From: Chitinophaga nivalis
GTDB lineage: Bacteria > Bacteroidota > Bacteroidia > Chitinophagales > Chitinophagaceae
NCBI RefSeq assembly: GCF_025989125.1
Contig: NZ_JAPDNR010000001.1
Location: 3,640,301 to 3,704,300 of the forward strand
Reading direction: 5' to 3'
DNA: 64,000 nt
In this document: positions 17,320 through 26,844 of the stretch, in pieces
Numbering within the stretch: position 1 is the stretch's first letter
Layout of the letters: every line of letters starts with the position of its first letter
Notes under the pieces: generated by a model
Told to the model about the DNA's origin: nothing
Databases searched by the model: none
The model's input: the letters and a program-made list of their open reading frames with translations, nothing else
Made by a program: the position numbers and the translations under genes

Positions 17320-20300
17320 TTACTTATTGATTGTCTCTATATAAACATCGATATCCGGCTGTTTATGCAGGAAGACCGCCAACTCGTCATTCATTTCGAT
17401 CTTTTTGTTGAAGGTATGCAGTTTTACCTGCAGGTTTTCGTCGCGGTCGGTGAGCTGCATATGCAGGGTACTATTGCCCGGGAAACGATTGATATTGTCT
17501 ACCAGGAAGTCAACGGTTGCCCGGTTGAGCTGTTTGGCCATGGTAGCCAGGTATACCTGTTTGGTATGTGTTTTCTTTACTTCCTGCAGGAGTTGTATAC
17601 TGGAAACTTTAAATTCATATTCGTTGTCGTTGAAACGCTTGGATTTGAAGCCGCCATTGATAAACAGGCAAAGGCCTGGTTTCAGGTAAGGGGCGAAGCG
17701 GATAAAGTCTTCACTCCACAGGGCGAATTCAAATTTACCGGTGTAATCTTCTATGGTCATTACCCCAAACTGCCGGTTGTTGCGTGAAATACGCTCCTGG
17801 GCATTGGTAATATATACCGCCAGCCGGAAGTTGCGTTCCCGGGAGCGGCCGCCTGTACCACCCGGTTGGGCTATTTCTGTCTGGTACTCCAGCAGTTCCT
17901 GCACCGAATTCATGTGATAATACTTCATCTCAAAACGATAGTCATCCAACGGATGGCCGGAGATGTAGATACCGGTGATTTCCCTTTCATTATTCAATTT
18001 CATAATGAGTGGCCAGACATCACATGGTGGAATTTTCGGTGGTTCCACATCCGGCAGGTCATCGGCTGCAAAGAGGCTGCCTACGTTGGAGGCGCCGGCT
18101 GTAACCTGTTGGCCGAATTTCACAATTTTGTCGAGGCCGCTCATGTTTTCCCCTTCCGGTTTGTGGAAGTACTGGGCACGGTGCAGTGCCGGGAAACAAT
18201 CGAAAGCGCCCGACATGGCCAGGGCTTCCAGCGATTTTTTATTAACGGCGCGTTGGTTAACGCGTTTGATGAAATCAAAGATGCTTTTGAAAGGACCCTC
18301 TTTCTTCCTTTCTTCCAGCAGGTTTTCCACGGCTGCTTCGCCCACACCTTTCAGACCTCCCAGCCCGAAACGTACCTGGCCTTGCTTGTTCACGGCAAAA
18401 CCTTTGAACGATTCGTTTACATCCGGTGGTAATACGTCGATGCCCATGCGTTTACACTCTTCCATGAAGAAGGTGATTTTTTCAATATTGCTGGCGCAGT
18501 TCAGTACGGCAGCCATATATTCCGCCGGGTAGTGGGCTTTCAGGTAAGCCGTTTGATAGGCCACAAAAGCGTAGCAGGTGGAGTGCGATTTATTGAACGC
18601 GTAGGAGGCGAAGGCTTCCCAGTCTGTCCATACTTTTTCGCAGATCTTGGGATCGTGGCCGTTTTGGGCACAACCTTCCATGAACTGCGCTTTCATTTTA
18701 TTCAGTACCGCAATCTGTTTCTTACCCATGGCCTTACGGAGTACGTCCGCATCTCCTTTGGAGAAGCCAGCCAGTTTCTGGCTCAGCAACATCACCTGCT
18801 CCTGATAGACGGTGATACCGTAGGTATCATTGAGGTATTCCTCCATTTGAGCCAGATCGTACTGTACGGGTTCGAGGCCGTGTTTACGCCGGATAAAGGA
18901 AGGGATATACTCGAGCGGACCCGGACGATACAAGGCGTTCATGGCAATGAGATCGTCGAATCTATCCGGTTTCAGCTCCCGGAGATATTTCTGCATCCCG
19001 GGCGACTCGAACTGGAACGTTGCGTTGGTTTCTCCTTTCTGGTAAAGCTCATAGGTTTTCGCGTCGTCCAGCGGAATGTTATCGATTTCGATGGCAACAC
19101 CATGGTTCTGACGAATCAGTTCCAGGGCGCCTTTGATGATGGTAAGGGTTTTCAGACCCAGGAAGTCCATCTTGATAACACCGGCTGATTCGATAATGCT
19201 TCCTTCAAACTGGGTCACCAGCAGGTCGGAGTCTTTGGCCGTGGATACGGGAATGAGGTCGTAGAGGTCCTGCGGGGCAATGATGATACCTGCCGCGTGG
19301 ATACCGGTATTTCGTACAGACCCTTCCAGTACGCAGGCTTCGCGGAGTACTTCTCCCTGGAGGTCTTCTCCTTTGATGAGTTCCCGGAGCTTCTTGACAT
19401 TTTCAATATCTTCTCCGGCGAGGCCTTCTTTGTCGGCCAGGCTTTTATCTCCATCCAGCGGTGCATTGAAGATGCGGTCCAGCTGAATACCTGGTTTGTC
19501 TGGTACCAGTTTGGCCAGGGCGTTGGATTCTACCAGCGGCAGATCCATTACACGGGCAACGTCCTTGATACTCATTTTGGCCGCCATGGTACCATAGGTA
19601 ATGATCTGTGCTACCTGGTTACGGCCATATTTCTGTACTACGTAGTCGATTACTTTTTGTCGGCCCTCATCATCGAAGTCCGTATCAATATCGGGCATGC
19701 TCTTACGTTCCGGGTTGAGGAAACGCTCAAACAGCAGGTTGTATTTAATCGGGTCGATGTTGGTGATACCGATACAGTAGGCCACTGCAGATCCTGCAGC
19801 GGAACCACGGCCCGGGCCTATGAATACGCCGAGTTCGCGGCCGGCTTTGATGAAGTCGGATACGATGAGGAAGTAACCGGCAAATCCCATGTTTTCGATT
19901 ACCTGCAGCTCAAAGTTGATACGTTCTTCAATATCGGCGGTCATTTCCTGGTAACGAGAGCGGGCCCCTTCCATGGTGATATGCCGCAGGTACTGATCCT
20001 GGGTGAAAAATTCTTTCGGAATAGGGAAGTTGGGCAGCAGGATATCGCGTTTGAGATCCAGCAGCTGCACTTTGTCCACGATTTCGTTGGTATTGTCGAT
20101 GGCCTGCGGGAGGTCATGGAACAACTTCGTCATTTCCTCCGTGGTCTTGAAATAGAACTGATCGTTGTAAAAAGCGAAACGACGGTTTTTTACAGCCGAC
20201 TCATCATCCGAAAATTCTTTATTGGTAGGGGTAGATTTTTTTTCTCCGGTGTTGATACATAATAAAATGTCGTGGGCGTTGGCATCTGCCTGATCTACAT

Positions 20301-20961
20301 AGTGAGAATCGTTGGAGGCGATAACCTTGACATTGTATTTCTCGGCAAAGCGCAGTAATACCACATTTACCTGTTCCTGTTCGGGAATACCATGCCGTTG
20401 TAATTCCACATAAAAATCTTCTCCGAAAATATCCAGCCACCAGCGGAATTCTTTTTCTCCTTCTTCTTCTCCTTTGCGCAGAATGACTTTGGGAACAGAA
20501 GCGCCGAGGCAACAGGTAGTGGCGATGAGGCCTTTATGATATTGTAATATCAGCTCCTTATCGATACGGGGATATTTACCGTATAATCCTTCCATATATC
20601 CGAGGGAGCAAAGCTTGATCAGGTTCCGGTATCCTTCATCATCTTTGGCCAGTAAAACCTGGTGATAACGGATATCTTTTTCTTCTCTCGTAAATGCGCG
20701 TTTATGCCGGTTTTCCACCACATAAAATTCGCATCCTACAATTGGTTTTACTTTCAGCCTTTTATCTTTGGGATCGCCCGGATTTAATTTATTATTATAA
20801 GCTTCTGCCACAAACTGGAATGCGCCAAACATATTACCGTGGTCTGTAATCGCCAGTGCCGGCTGATTAGAAGCCATGGCCTTTTTATACAAGGATTTTA
20901 TGTCAGCTGCTCCATCCAGTAATGAGAATTGCGTATGTACGTGCAGGTGCGAGAAATTCAT
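17320..20961 (-). CDS. dnaE: DNA polymerase III alpha subunit
   Basis: A 1213-residue replicative polymerase. The N-terminal PHP domain has FSHLHVHTQFSLLDG and ITDHGNMFG (residues 3-50). The C-family palm has the catalytic motif MPDIDTDFDD (about 430) after GPGRGSAAGSAVAY (about 395). The fingers region has MNALYRPGPLEYIPSF (about 690), and a helix-hairpin-helix region lies around residue 890. An OB-fold-like segment follows near residues 1060-1140 (RNFRLAVYITNAQERIS). It lacks the 3'-5' exonuclease insert of PolC, so it is DnaE type. A TACTTTTG promoter element lies just upstream. Confidence 0.97.
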   Translation of the reverse strand: MNFSHLHVHTQFSLLDGAADIKSLYKKAMASNQPALAITDHGNMFGAFQFVAEAYNNKLNPGDPKDKRLKVKPIVGCEFYVVENRHKRAFTREEKDIRYHQVLLAKDDEGYRNLIKLCSLGYMEGLYGKYPRIDKELILQYHKGLIATTCCLGASVPKVILRKGEEEGEKEFRWWLDIFGEDFYVELQRHGIPEQEQVNVVLLRFAEKYNVKVIASNDSHYVDQADANAHDILLCINTGEKKSTPTNKEFSDDESAVKNRRFAFYNDQFYFKTTEEMTKLFHDLPQAIDNTNEIVDKVQLLDLKRDILLPNFPIPKEFFTQDQYLRHITMEGARSRYQEMTADIEERINFELQVIENMGFAGYFLIVSDFIKAGRELGVFIGPGRGSAAGSAVAYCIGITNIDPIKYNLLFERFLNPERKSMPDIDTDFDDEGRQKVIDYVVQKYGRNQVAQIITYGTMAAKMSIKDVARVMDLPLVESNALAKLVPDKPGIQLDRIFNAPLDGDKSLADKEGLAGEDIENVKKLRELIKGEDLQGEVLREACVLEGSVRNTGIHAAGIIIAPQDLYDLIPVSTAKDSDLLVTQFEGSIIESAGVIKMDFLGLKTLTIIKGALELIRQNHGVAIEIDNIPLDDAKTYELYQKGETNATFQFESPGMQKYLRELKPDRFDDLIAMNALYRPGPLEYIPSFIRRKHGLEPVQYDLAQMEEYLNDTYGITVYQEQVMLLSQKLAGFSKGDADVLRKAMGKKQIAVLNKMKAQFMEGCAQNGHDPKICEKVWTDWEAFASYAFNKSHSTCYAFVAYQTAYLKAHYPAEYMAAVLNCASNIEKITFFMEECKRMGIDVLPPDVNESFKGFAVNKQGQVRFGLGGLKGVGEAAVENLLEERKKEGPFKSIFDFIKRVNQRAVNKKSLEALAMSGAFDCFPALHRAQYFHKPEGENMSGLDKIVKFGQQVTAGASNVGSLFAADDLPDVEPPKIPPCDVWPLIMKLNNEREITGIYISGHPLDDYRFEMKYYHMNSVQELLEYQTEIAQPGGTGGRSRERNFRLAVYITNAQERISRNNRQFGVMTIEDYTGKFEFALWSEDFIRFAPYLKPGLCLFINGGFKSKRFNDNEYEFKVSSIQLLQEVKKTHTKQVYLATMAKQLNRATVDFLVDNINRFPGNSTLHMQLTDRDENLQVKLHTFNKKIEMNDELAVFLHKQPDIDVYIETINK

Positions 20962-20986
20962 CAGCTATATCTATTTCATCAAACGA

Positions 20987-20994
20987 CAAAAGTA
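20987..20994 (-). promoter_or_regulatory. dnaE promoter -7 element
   Basis: On the minus strand this reads TACTTTTG, an exact TAnnTTTG match 26 bp before the dnaE ATG. No clear -33 TTTG at the ideal distance. Confidence 0.45.
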
Positions 20995-21123
20995 AGGAAA
21001 AGCCTGATGATTATCACCGAATAATTACGATCGTCCTGCGGATGCTGCAGTACTGCATTTCAACTGGTGTTGCTGTGAAGGGCAAGCCGTGTATATACCA
21101 CTCGCTTGATTCATAATTCTCTG

Positions 21124-21131
21124 TATATTTG
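21124..21131 (+). promoter_or_regulatory. promoter -7 element of the NlpC/P60 gene
   Basis: TATATTTG matches TAnnTTTG and is 29 bp before the ATG at 21160. The -33 element is weak. Confidence 0.4.
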
Positions 21132-21159
21132 TACTTTAGCGAAAATTTAGCCATACGAT

Positions 21160-21828
21160 ATGATGAAAGTAAAGGGACAGCTGTATGTGAATATGCTGGT
21201 GGGGGCCTTGTCGATAAGTTCCTGCGCAACGATCAAAAAAAATACGGTACGAAAAACACCACAGCCAGCTACTGCTGAACATCACCGCCGGGTTGAATTT
21301 CTGGATGGTATAGCTACGAATCGTCATACGCGTAATAGTGCTTCCTACAACAATAAAGAAGTAAGTATCAGTAAAAATATTACCCGGGGCAGCGCCAATC
21401 TGGAAAATGCACAGAGCTGGCAGTTTAAATATGCCCAGTTACTGGATGTGCCTGTGGAAGACGTGTTGAATCATCAGCTCTATAAATTTATAGAAGAGTG
21501 GTGGGGAACGCCTTACCGGCTGGGTGGTAAATCCAGAGATGGTATCGACTGTTCGGGATTTGTGGCGATGCTGGCCAATACGGTATTTCAGCTGAGTTTA
21601 ACCGGTAATTCCGTACAACTGTATAATCAGGTAAGAAGATTAAGTACCCGGGACCTGCACGAAGGCGACCTGGTATTTTTTAAAATACATCATAAACGTA
21701 TCTCCCACGTAGGTATCTACCTGGAAAATGACAAGTTCGTGCATGCTTCCACCAGTGCAGGCGTGATGATCAGTGATCTGAACGAGCCTTACTGGAAGAA
21801 GTATTTTGCCGGTGGAGGCAGGTTGTAG
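21160..21828 (+). CDS. NlpC/P60 cell-wall peptidase lipoprotein
   Basis: A 222-residue lipoprotein with lipobox SISSC (Cys at about residue 22), an unstructured linker to about 85, and a C40 NlpC/P60 domain from about 105. The catalytic Cys is in GIDCSGFVAM (about 131), the His in ISHVGIYLE (about 188), and a third polar position follows in VHASTSAGV. It probably cleaves peptidoglycan stem peptides in the periplasm, like Spr/MepS and YafL. Monocistronic, divergent from dnaE. Confidence 0.9.
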   Translation: MMKVKGQLYVNMLVGALSISSCATIKKNTVRKTPQPATAEHHRRVEFLDGIATNRHTRNSASYNNKEVSISKNITRGSANLENAQSWQFKYAQLLDVPVEDVLNHQLYKFIEEWWGTPYRLGGKSRDGIDCSGFVAMLANTVFQLSLTGNSVQLYNQVRRLSTRDLHEGDLVFFKIHHKRISHVGIYLENDKFVHASTSAGVMISDLNEPYWKKYFAGGGRL

Positions 21829-22040
21829 CCCTTGATGGCCGCTACTTGTTCCGGTTGTTTTTCCTTTTCAGCATGTTAATCACAGTTTGCTGCCGGCCGG
21901 TAAGCCACCAGGCTACCCGGATACCGCGCAAGGATAGTCGTTGCCGTTAACTATTAATTTGAAACAGTTTATAATTAGTTATTATAAATTTTTGTACTTC
22001 CGCCAATTATGGGTTTAATTTGCGGGTAATTATAACAGGC

Positions 22041-22949
22041 ATGGGAACATTGGCACCAATCATATTGATGGCTTATAAGCGGCCCGAAATGACAAAGCGG
22101 GCGCTGGAAAGTCTTGCTGCCAACCCGGAAGCGGCGGAGAGTGAGCTGTATGTATTTGCAGATGGCCCCAAGGAAAGCAGTACAGATGCCGACCTGGCAG
22201 CCATAGCGGCTACCCGCAGCATTATCCGCAGCCGCGACTGGTGTGGTACCGTACATATTACAGAAAAGGTACAGAACGAAGGGCTGGCCGTTTCTGTCAT
22301 TGCTGCTGTTACCGCCGTACTGGCCAAACATGGCCGGGCTATCATCCTGGAAGATGACCTGGTACTGTCGCCCTACTTCCTGCAGTATATGAACGGGGCC
22401 CTGGAGCTGTATAAAGACGAGGAGCAGGTAGCCAGCATTCACGGGTATGTATATCCGTTGCCGGAACAGCTGCCACCGACCTTTTTTATCAGGGGAGCCG
22501 ACTGCTGGGGATGGGCCACCTGGGACCGTGCCTGGAAACAATTTGAGCCGGATGGCAAAAAATTGTATGACACCCTTCGCCTGAAAGGAGAAGGCCGCGC
22601 CTTTAACTTTGATAACAACTACGATTATATGAAAATGCTGCGGAAGCAGATCAGCGGGGAGAACGACTCCTGGGCAATCCGCTGGTACGCCGCTACTTTT
22701 CTGAAAAATATGGTTACCCTGTATCCGGCGAAATCGCTGGTACAGAATATTGGTGCCGATGGTTCCGGCACGCATATGAATGCCGGAGATGCCGCCGATT
22801 TTGACGTAACACTGGCCGCCGCACCGGTACTCCTGAAAAAGATACCAGTGGCGCCGAGTGAGGTAGCCACGGCAGCATTTGTCAGCTATTTCGGTTCTAT
22901 TAAAAGCAGCCTGTTTGGCAAAATCATAAAAGCCATCAGAAAAAAATAG
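22041..22949 (+). CDS. glycosyltransferase (GT-A fold, GNT-I-like)
   Basis: About 302 residues from ATG 22041 (MGTLAPIILMAYKRPEM); a TTG 21 bp upstream is possible but less likely. The N-terminal half is a GT-A nucleotide-sugar fold: a first strand PIILMAYKRP, a second strand ending in FADGPK, and a metal-binding acidic motif AIILEDDLVLSPYFLQYM (about 107-125). GADCWGWATWDRAWK (about 155) resembles the acceptor region of GNT-I-like bacterial enzymes. It heads a run of seven co-directional glycan genes. The sugar and linkage are unknown. Confidence 0.8.
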   Translation: MGTLAPIILMAYKRPEMTKRALESLAANPEAAESELYVFADGPKESSTDADLAAIAATRSIIRSRDWCGTVHITEKVQNEGLAVSVIAAVTAVLAKHGRAIILEDDLVLSPYFLQYMNGALELYKDEEQVASIHGYVYPLPEQLPPTFFIRGADCWGWATWDRAWKQFEPDGKKLYDTLRLKGEGRAFNFDNNYDYMKMLRKQISGENDSWAIRWYAATFLKNMVTLYPAKSLVQNIGADGSGTHMNAGDAADFDVTLAAAPVLLKKIPVAPSEVATAAFVSYFGSIKSSLFGKIIKAIRKK

Positions 22950-22959
22950 TCACTTACCT

Positions 22960-23607
22960 ATGACGCGTAACGATAACAGAAATTACAATTATGAAGATTA
23001 CCCATCAGAACGGAGAGGAGAATATGAAGCCGTACTGGATCTGTTATCGCCCGGCAGCAAGGTAGTGGACCTGGCCTGTGGCAATGGTGCTTTGATGGAG
23101 TTGATGATCAACGAAAAACAATGTACCTGCATCGGTATGGAACTGTCGCCCTCCGGTGTGGCCACCTGTTTACAGAAAGGGTTACAGGTGACCGAAGGCC
23201 GTATCGATGAAAAGCTGCCCTATGCAGACAATGCATTTGATGTGGCCGTTTGCAATGTAACCATACAAATGGTACTGTATCCGGAAACCTTACTGGCAGA
23301 GATGAAGCGGATTTCCCGGCGCCAGATCATTTCCTTTCCCAATTTTGCGTATTTTCGAAACCGCCTGGACATGCTGTTATATGGCCGCATGCCCAAACCT
23401 ATGCTGTTTGGCTATCAATGGTACAATACCGGACATATACACCAGCTATCCTTACGGGATTTTAATGAACTGCTGCAACAAACCGGCGGGCTGCAACTGA
23501 CCCGCTCGCGTTATGTGCCGGTAGGATTTAAGATCATTGATGGCCTGGGGAACATCTTCCCGGGCTGGTTCCGTAAAATTGTTATTCAAGAAACAGAGAA
23601 AATTTGA
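22960..23607 (+). CDS. MetW-like SAM-dependent methyltransferase
   Basis: A 215-residue class I methyltransferase. Motif I is VVDLACGNGALMEL (about residue 35), motif II is CIGMELSPSG, and LPYADNAFDVAVCNVTIQM lies at about 85. The pattern FPNFAYFRNRLDMLLYGRMP (about 127) matches the MetW family. Eleven bp after the preceding glycosyltransferase and 1 bp before the next ORF, it is part of the glycan operon, so it more likely modifies a sugar or lipid than acts in methionine synthesis. Confidence 0.8.
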   Translation: MTRNDNRNYNYEDYPSERRGEYEAVLDLLSPGSKVVDLACGNGALMELMINEKQCTCIGMELSPSGVATCLQKGLQVTEGRIDEKLPYADNAFDVAVCNVTIQMVLYPETLLAEMKRISRRQIISFPNFAYFRNRLDMLLYGRMPKPMLFGYQWYNTGHIHQLSLRDFNELLQQTGGLQLTRSRYVPVGFKIIDGLGNIFPGWFRKIVIQETEKI

Positions 23608-23608
23608 C

Positions 23609-24331
23609 ATGGGTTTTTTCCAGCAGTTATTACAAAAAGAGACATTTAATCCGGGGCCACTGGGACTGGTGATCAATCCGTTTTATATAGCCCGTCGCGG
23701 ACTGTATAAGGAAATGGCGCGGGTAGCGCCGCAGTTGTCCGGCCGTTTGCTGGATGTAGGCTGCGGTACCAAACCCTACAAAGCGCTGTTCCAGGTAGAT
23801 TCCTACACAGGGCTGGAAATAGATACCACTTTAAACCGCGAAAAGAAGGATGTAGATGTGTTTTACGACGGGAACCGTTTCCCGTTCGAAAATCATACAT
23901 TTGACGCGATTTTATGTAACCAGGTACTGGAACATGTATTCAACCCGGATGAGTTTCTGCAACAGATCAACCGGGTATTGAAACCCGGCGGCAAGGCGAT
24001 TATCACCGTGCCATTTGCCTGGGATGAACATGAACAGCCTTATGATTATGCGCGCTATTCTTCCTTTGGGCTGAAAAGCCTGCTGGAACGAATGGGTTTT
24101 GAAATGGTGGAGCAACGGAAATCAGTAGCCGACCTGCGCGTATTAACGGTATTGTTGAATGGTTATCTGTATAAGAAAACAGTGAAGTACCGTTTTCTGC
24201 GGATCTTCACTACGATCTGTATCATGTTTCCTAATAATGTACTGGGCTCCATAGTGGGTATGATTACCCCTTCCAATGAAGATCTGTACCTCGATAATAT
24301 TGTACTGATCCGAAAAGTGAAGGACTTATAG
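23609..24331 (+). CDS. class I SAM-dependent methyltransferase
   Basis: About 240 residues from ATG 23609, which sits one base after the stop of the upstream methyltransferase; a longer frame back to 23537 overlaps that gene and is not used. Motif I is LLDVGCGTKPYKALF (about 46), followed by an acidic strand end LEIDTTL, FPFENHTFDAILCNQVLEHV and LKPGGKAIITVPF (about 125), typical of methyltransferase domain 11. No target is evident; context suggests a surface-glycan or lipid substrate. Confidence 0.82.
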   Translation: MGFFQQLLQKETFNPGPLGLVINPFYIARRGLYKEMARVAPQLSGRLLDVGCGTKPYKALFQVDSYTGLEIDTTLNREKKDVDVFYDGNRFPFENHTFDAILCNQVLEHVFNPDEFLQQINRVLKPGGKAIITVPFAWDEHEQPYDYARYSSFGLKSLLERMGFEMVEQRKSVADLRVLTVLLNGYLYKKTVKYRFLRIFTTICIMFPNNVLGSIVGMITPSNEDLYLDNIVLIRKVKDL

Positions 24332-24351
24332 CGAACCGTTTTTTGAAGATT

Positions 24352-25353
24352 ATGAAGGAAAGAGATACTACATTATACTACTGTACACTGTTTGACAGCA
24401 ATTACCTTTCGCGTGGACTGGCCATGTATGAATCGCTGGCAGCGGTTTGTGATACGTTCCACCTGTATGTATTTGCTTTTGATGATAAATGTTTGCAGGT
24501 GCTGCGTAAAATGCAGCTGCCTAAAATGACGGTTATTTCCCTGGCCGAATTTGAAGACCCGGAACTGTTACGGGTGAAACCCGGCCGCAGCCGCGCAGAA
24601 TACTGCTGGACCTGTTCCTCGTCTACCATTCTGTATTGTATTCAAACCTATGAGCTGGGGCATTGTACCTATATCGATGCAGATCTTTACTTCTATAATA
24701 ATCCGCGGGTACTGATGGATGAAATGGGTAACCATGCCGTGATGATCACGGAACACAGGTATACCCCCATGTATGACAAAAGTAAACTGAGCGGAAAATA
24801 CTGCGTACAATACATCACTTTCCGCAACAACCGCTGGGGCATGGAAGCCTTGCAGTGGTGGCGTGAAGCCTGTCTGGAGTGGTGTTACGACCGGCATGAA
24901 GACGGTAAATTCGGTGATCAGAAATACCTGGACGACTGGCTGACCCGCTTCACCAATGTATGGGTGATGGAAAACCTGGGCGGTGGTCTGGCGCTCTGGA
25001 ACATCCAGCAATATGAGGTATTCCGCTCGGCCGGAAAACTACGTTGCCGGGAAATAGGTACCGGCAAAGAGTTTGAGCCGATATTCTATCATTTCCATTA
25101 CCTGAAATATTTTACAGATCATACCATTGAGCTGGGCAGGCGCCTGATTGCGCCAGCCGTAAAGAAGCTGTTATATAAACCTTATGTGGCAGCACTGGAA
25201 ACAGCGAAAAGACAGATAGGGGAGATAGATCATTCCTTTGATCCGCATGGCGCCCGTCCACGGCCGTCAGGCATCAAGCCGCTGCTGGTGACCATCTGGC
25301 GGAAACTGCGCAATGTATATCATATCTATCCTTTATCAGAGCTATTAAAATAA
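24352..25353 (+). CDS. putative nucleotide-diphospho-sugar transferase
   Basis: About 333 residues from ATG 24352; a TTG 9 bp upstream is the only earlier start. It reads like a GT8-related transferase: YYCTLFDSNYLSRGLAMYES at the N-terminus, a DxD motif in CTYIDADLYFYNNP (about 108), then KFGDQKYLDDWLTRF (about 190) and a His in YHFHYLKYF (about 250). These features support glycosyl transfer, but no exact family was recognised. It is the fourth gene of the glycan operon, between a methyltransferase and fdtA. Confidence 0.7.
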   Translation: MKERDTTLYYCTLFDSNYLSRGLAMYESLAAVCDTFHLYVFAFDDKCLQVLRKMQLPKMTVISLAEFEDPELLRVKPGRSRAEYCWTCSSSTILYCIQTYELGHCTYIDADLYFYNNPRVLMDEMGNHAVMITEHRYTPMYDKSKLSGKYCVQYITFRNNRWGMEALQWWREACLEWCYDRHEDGKFGDQKYLDDWLTRFTNVWVMENLGGGLALWNIQQYEVFRSAGKLRCREIGTGKEFEPIFYHFHYLKYFTDHTIELGRRLIAPAVKKLLYKPYVAALETAKRQIGEIDHSFDPHGARPRPSGIKPLLVTIWRKLRNVYHIYPLSELLK

Positions 25354-25365
25354 GAACATACCACC

Positions 25366-25734
25366 ATGGCGTATATCATTGATTTAACAACGCATCAGGA
25401 TAACAGGGGCAGTCTGACCGTGATAGAAAAGCAGATTCCTTTTGAGATCAAAAGGCTCTTTTATATCTATGGCGTAGACGACTCCGTGCGTGGAGGACAT
25501 CGCCATATTCAGACGGTGCAGGCAGCCATCTGTGTACATGGCCGCTGTATTGTTTCCAATGATAATGGAAAAGAACAAACCGATTTTGTATTGGATCATC
25601 CTAATAAATGCCTGATCCTGGAACCGGAAGACTGGCATACCATGCATCACTTTACACCTGATGCGGTATTACTGGTGATGGCTTCTACCTATTTTGATAA
25701 AGCAGATTATATTTTTGAACCTTACGCTCACTAA
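25366..25734 (+). CDS. fdtA: FdtA/QdtA-type dTDP-6-deoxy-hexose 3,4-ketoisomerase
   Basis: A 122-residue small cupin of the WxcM/FdtA/QdtA family, which moves the keto group of dTDP-4-keto-6-deoxyglucose to C3. The family signature is seen in RGSLTVIEKQIPFEIKRLFY and GGHRHIQTVQAAICVHGRC (about 46-64; catalytic His residues), then EPEDWHTMHHF (about 85). It lies 14 bp before an aminotransferase gene, the usual FdtA-FdtB pairing for dTDP-3-amino-3,6-dideoxyhexose. FdtA (galacto product) versus QdtA (gluco product) cannot be decided by eye. Confidence 0.85.
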   Translation: MAYIIDLTTHQDNRGSLTVIEKQIPFEIKRLFYIYGVDDSVRGGHRHIQTVQAAICVHGRCIVSNDNGKEQTDFVLDHPNKCLILEPEDWHTMHHFTPDAVLLVMASTYFDKADYIFEPYAH

Positions 25735-25748
25735 TCAATCGCACGGCT

Positions 25749-26834
25749 ATGATAGAATACGAAAACCTGGGCTTACTGAACAAGCCTTTTTTTGAGGAAT
25801 TTAAAGCCGCTTTTGCAGCAACCCTGGAAAGCGGTTGGTATATACTGGGCAATAAAGTAAAAGAATTTGAGACGACCTATGCGCAGTACCATGGCTCCAA
25901 ACACTTCCTGGGACTGGCCAACGGTCTGGATGCGCTGACACTCAGCCTGCGTGCTTTTAACTTTGCTCCCGGCGATGAAGTGATTGTACCTTCCAATACC
26001 TATATCGCTACTATTTTATCGGTGGTGGAATGCGGATTGAAACCTGTGCTGGTAGAACCGGATATTCATACTTATAATATTGATCCTGCGCAGATAGAAG
26101 CGGCTATTACGCCCCGTACCCGGGCTATTATTGTTGTGCACCTGTACGGCAAAAGTTGTGAGATGGATAAGATTGTGGCCATCAAGGAAAAACATAACCT
26201 GGTACTGATAGAAGATTGTGCGCAGTCACATGCCGCTACTTTCAAAGGTCAGCTGACCGGTACTTTCGGAGAGTTTGGCGCATTCAGTTTTTACCCTACC
26301 AAAAACCTGGGCGCATTGGGTGATGCCGGTGGCCTGTTGTGTAATGATGATGCACTGGCTACTACGATCCGCCGTTTGCGTAACTATGGTTCTGATGTAA
26401 AATACTATAATGAGCTGGTAGGCATGAATTCCCGCCTGGATGAAATACAGGCAGCTTTTCTGCTGGTGAAACTACAACACCTCGCACAGATCACCGAACA
26501 CAAACGGGCGCTGGCGGCTATTTACCAGGAAGGAATTAAAAGTGATTTCATCAAACCGGTGGTGCATCCGGATTACTTTGATGTATTTCATATCTATAAT
26601 GTGCGGCATGAACGCAGGGATGAACTGAAACAATACCTGCTGGACAACGGGGTGAAAACGGATATCCATTACCCGTTGCCACCGGACCGCCAGAAGGCGA
26701 TGCAGGGCATTATTGCTGCACAACCTTATCCTATTTCAGCAGAGATTCACCGTACTACATTAAGTTTACCTTGTTCGTATTATCATACCAAAGCAGATAT
26801 TGAACAGGTGGTAGCCGTGATCAACAAATTCTAA
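25749..26834 (+). CDS. fdtB: DegT/DnrJ/EryC1-family sugar aminotransferase (FdtB-like)
   Basis: A 361-residue PLP enzyme of the sugar aminotransferase family. Key parts are LGLANGLDALTLSLRAF (about 57), VPSNTYIAT (about 82), the PLP-contact region IEDCAQSHAATFKG (about 155) and the Schiff-base Lys in FYPTKNLGALGDAGG (about 182). Following FdtA, it should put an amino group at C3 of the dTDP-keto sugar. No N-acetyltransferase (FdtC/QdtC) or RmlA/RmlB is in the window, so the sugar is either not acetylated by a neighbour or those genes lie elsewhere. Confidence 0.87.
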   Translation: MIEYENLGLLNKPFFEEFKAAFAATLESGWYILGNKVKEFETTYAQYHGSKHFLGLANGLDALTLSLRAFNFAPGDEVIVPSNTYIATILSVVECGLKPVLVEPDIHTYNIDPAQIEAAITPRTRAIIVVHLYGKSCEMDKIVAIKEKHNLVLIEDCAQSHAATFKGQLTGTFGEFGAFSFYPTKNLGALGDAGGLLCNDDALATTIRRLRNYGSDVKYYNELVGMNSRLDEIQAAFLLVKLQHLAQITEHKRALAAIYQEGIKSDFIKPVVHPDYFDVFHIYNVRHERRDELKQYLLDNGVKTDIHYPLPPDRQKAMQGIIAAQPYPISAEIHRTTLSLPCSYYHTKADIEQVVAVINKF

Positions 26835-26844
26835 AGGTATAACA

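Noticed and set aside
19297..20262. 321-codon plus-strand ORF opposite dnaE
   Set aside because: Antisense to conserved polymerase sequence; no independent coding character.
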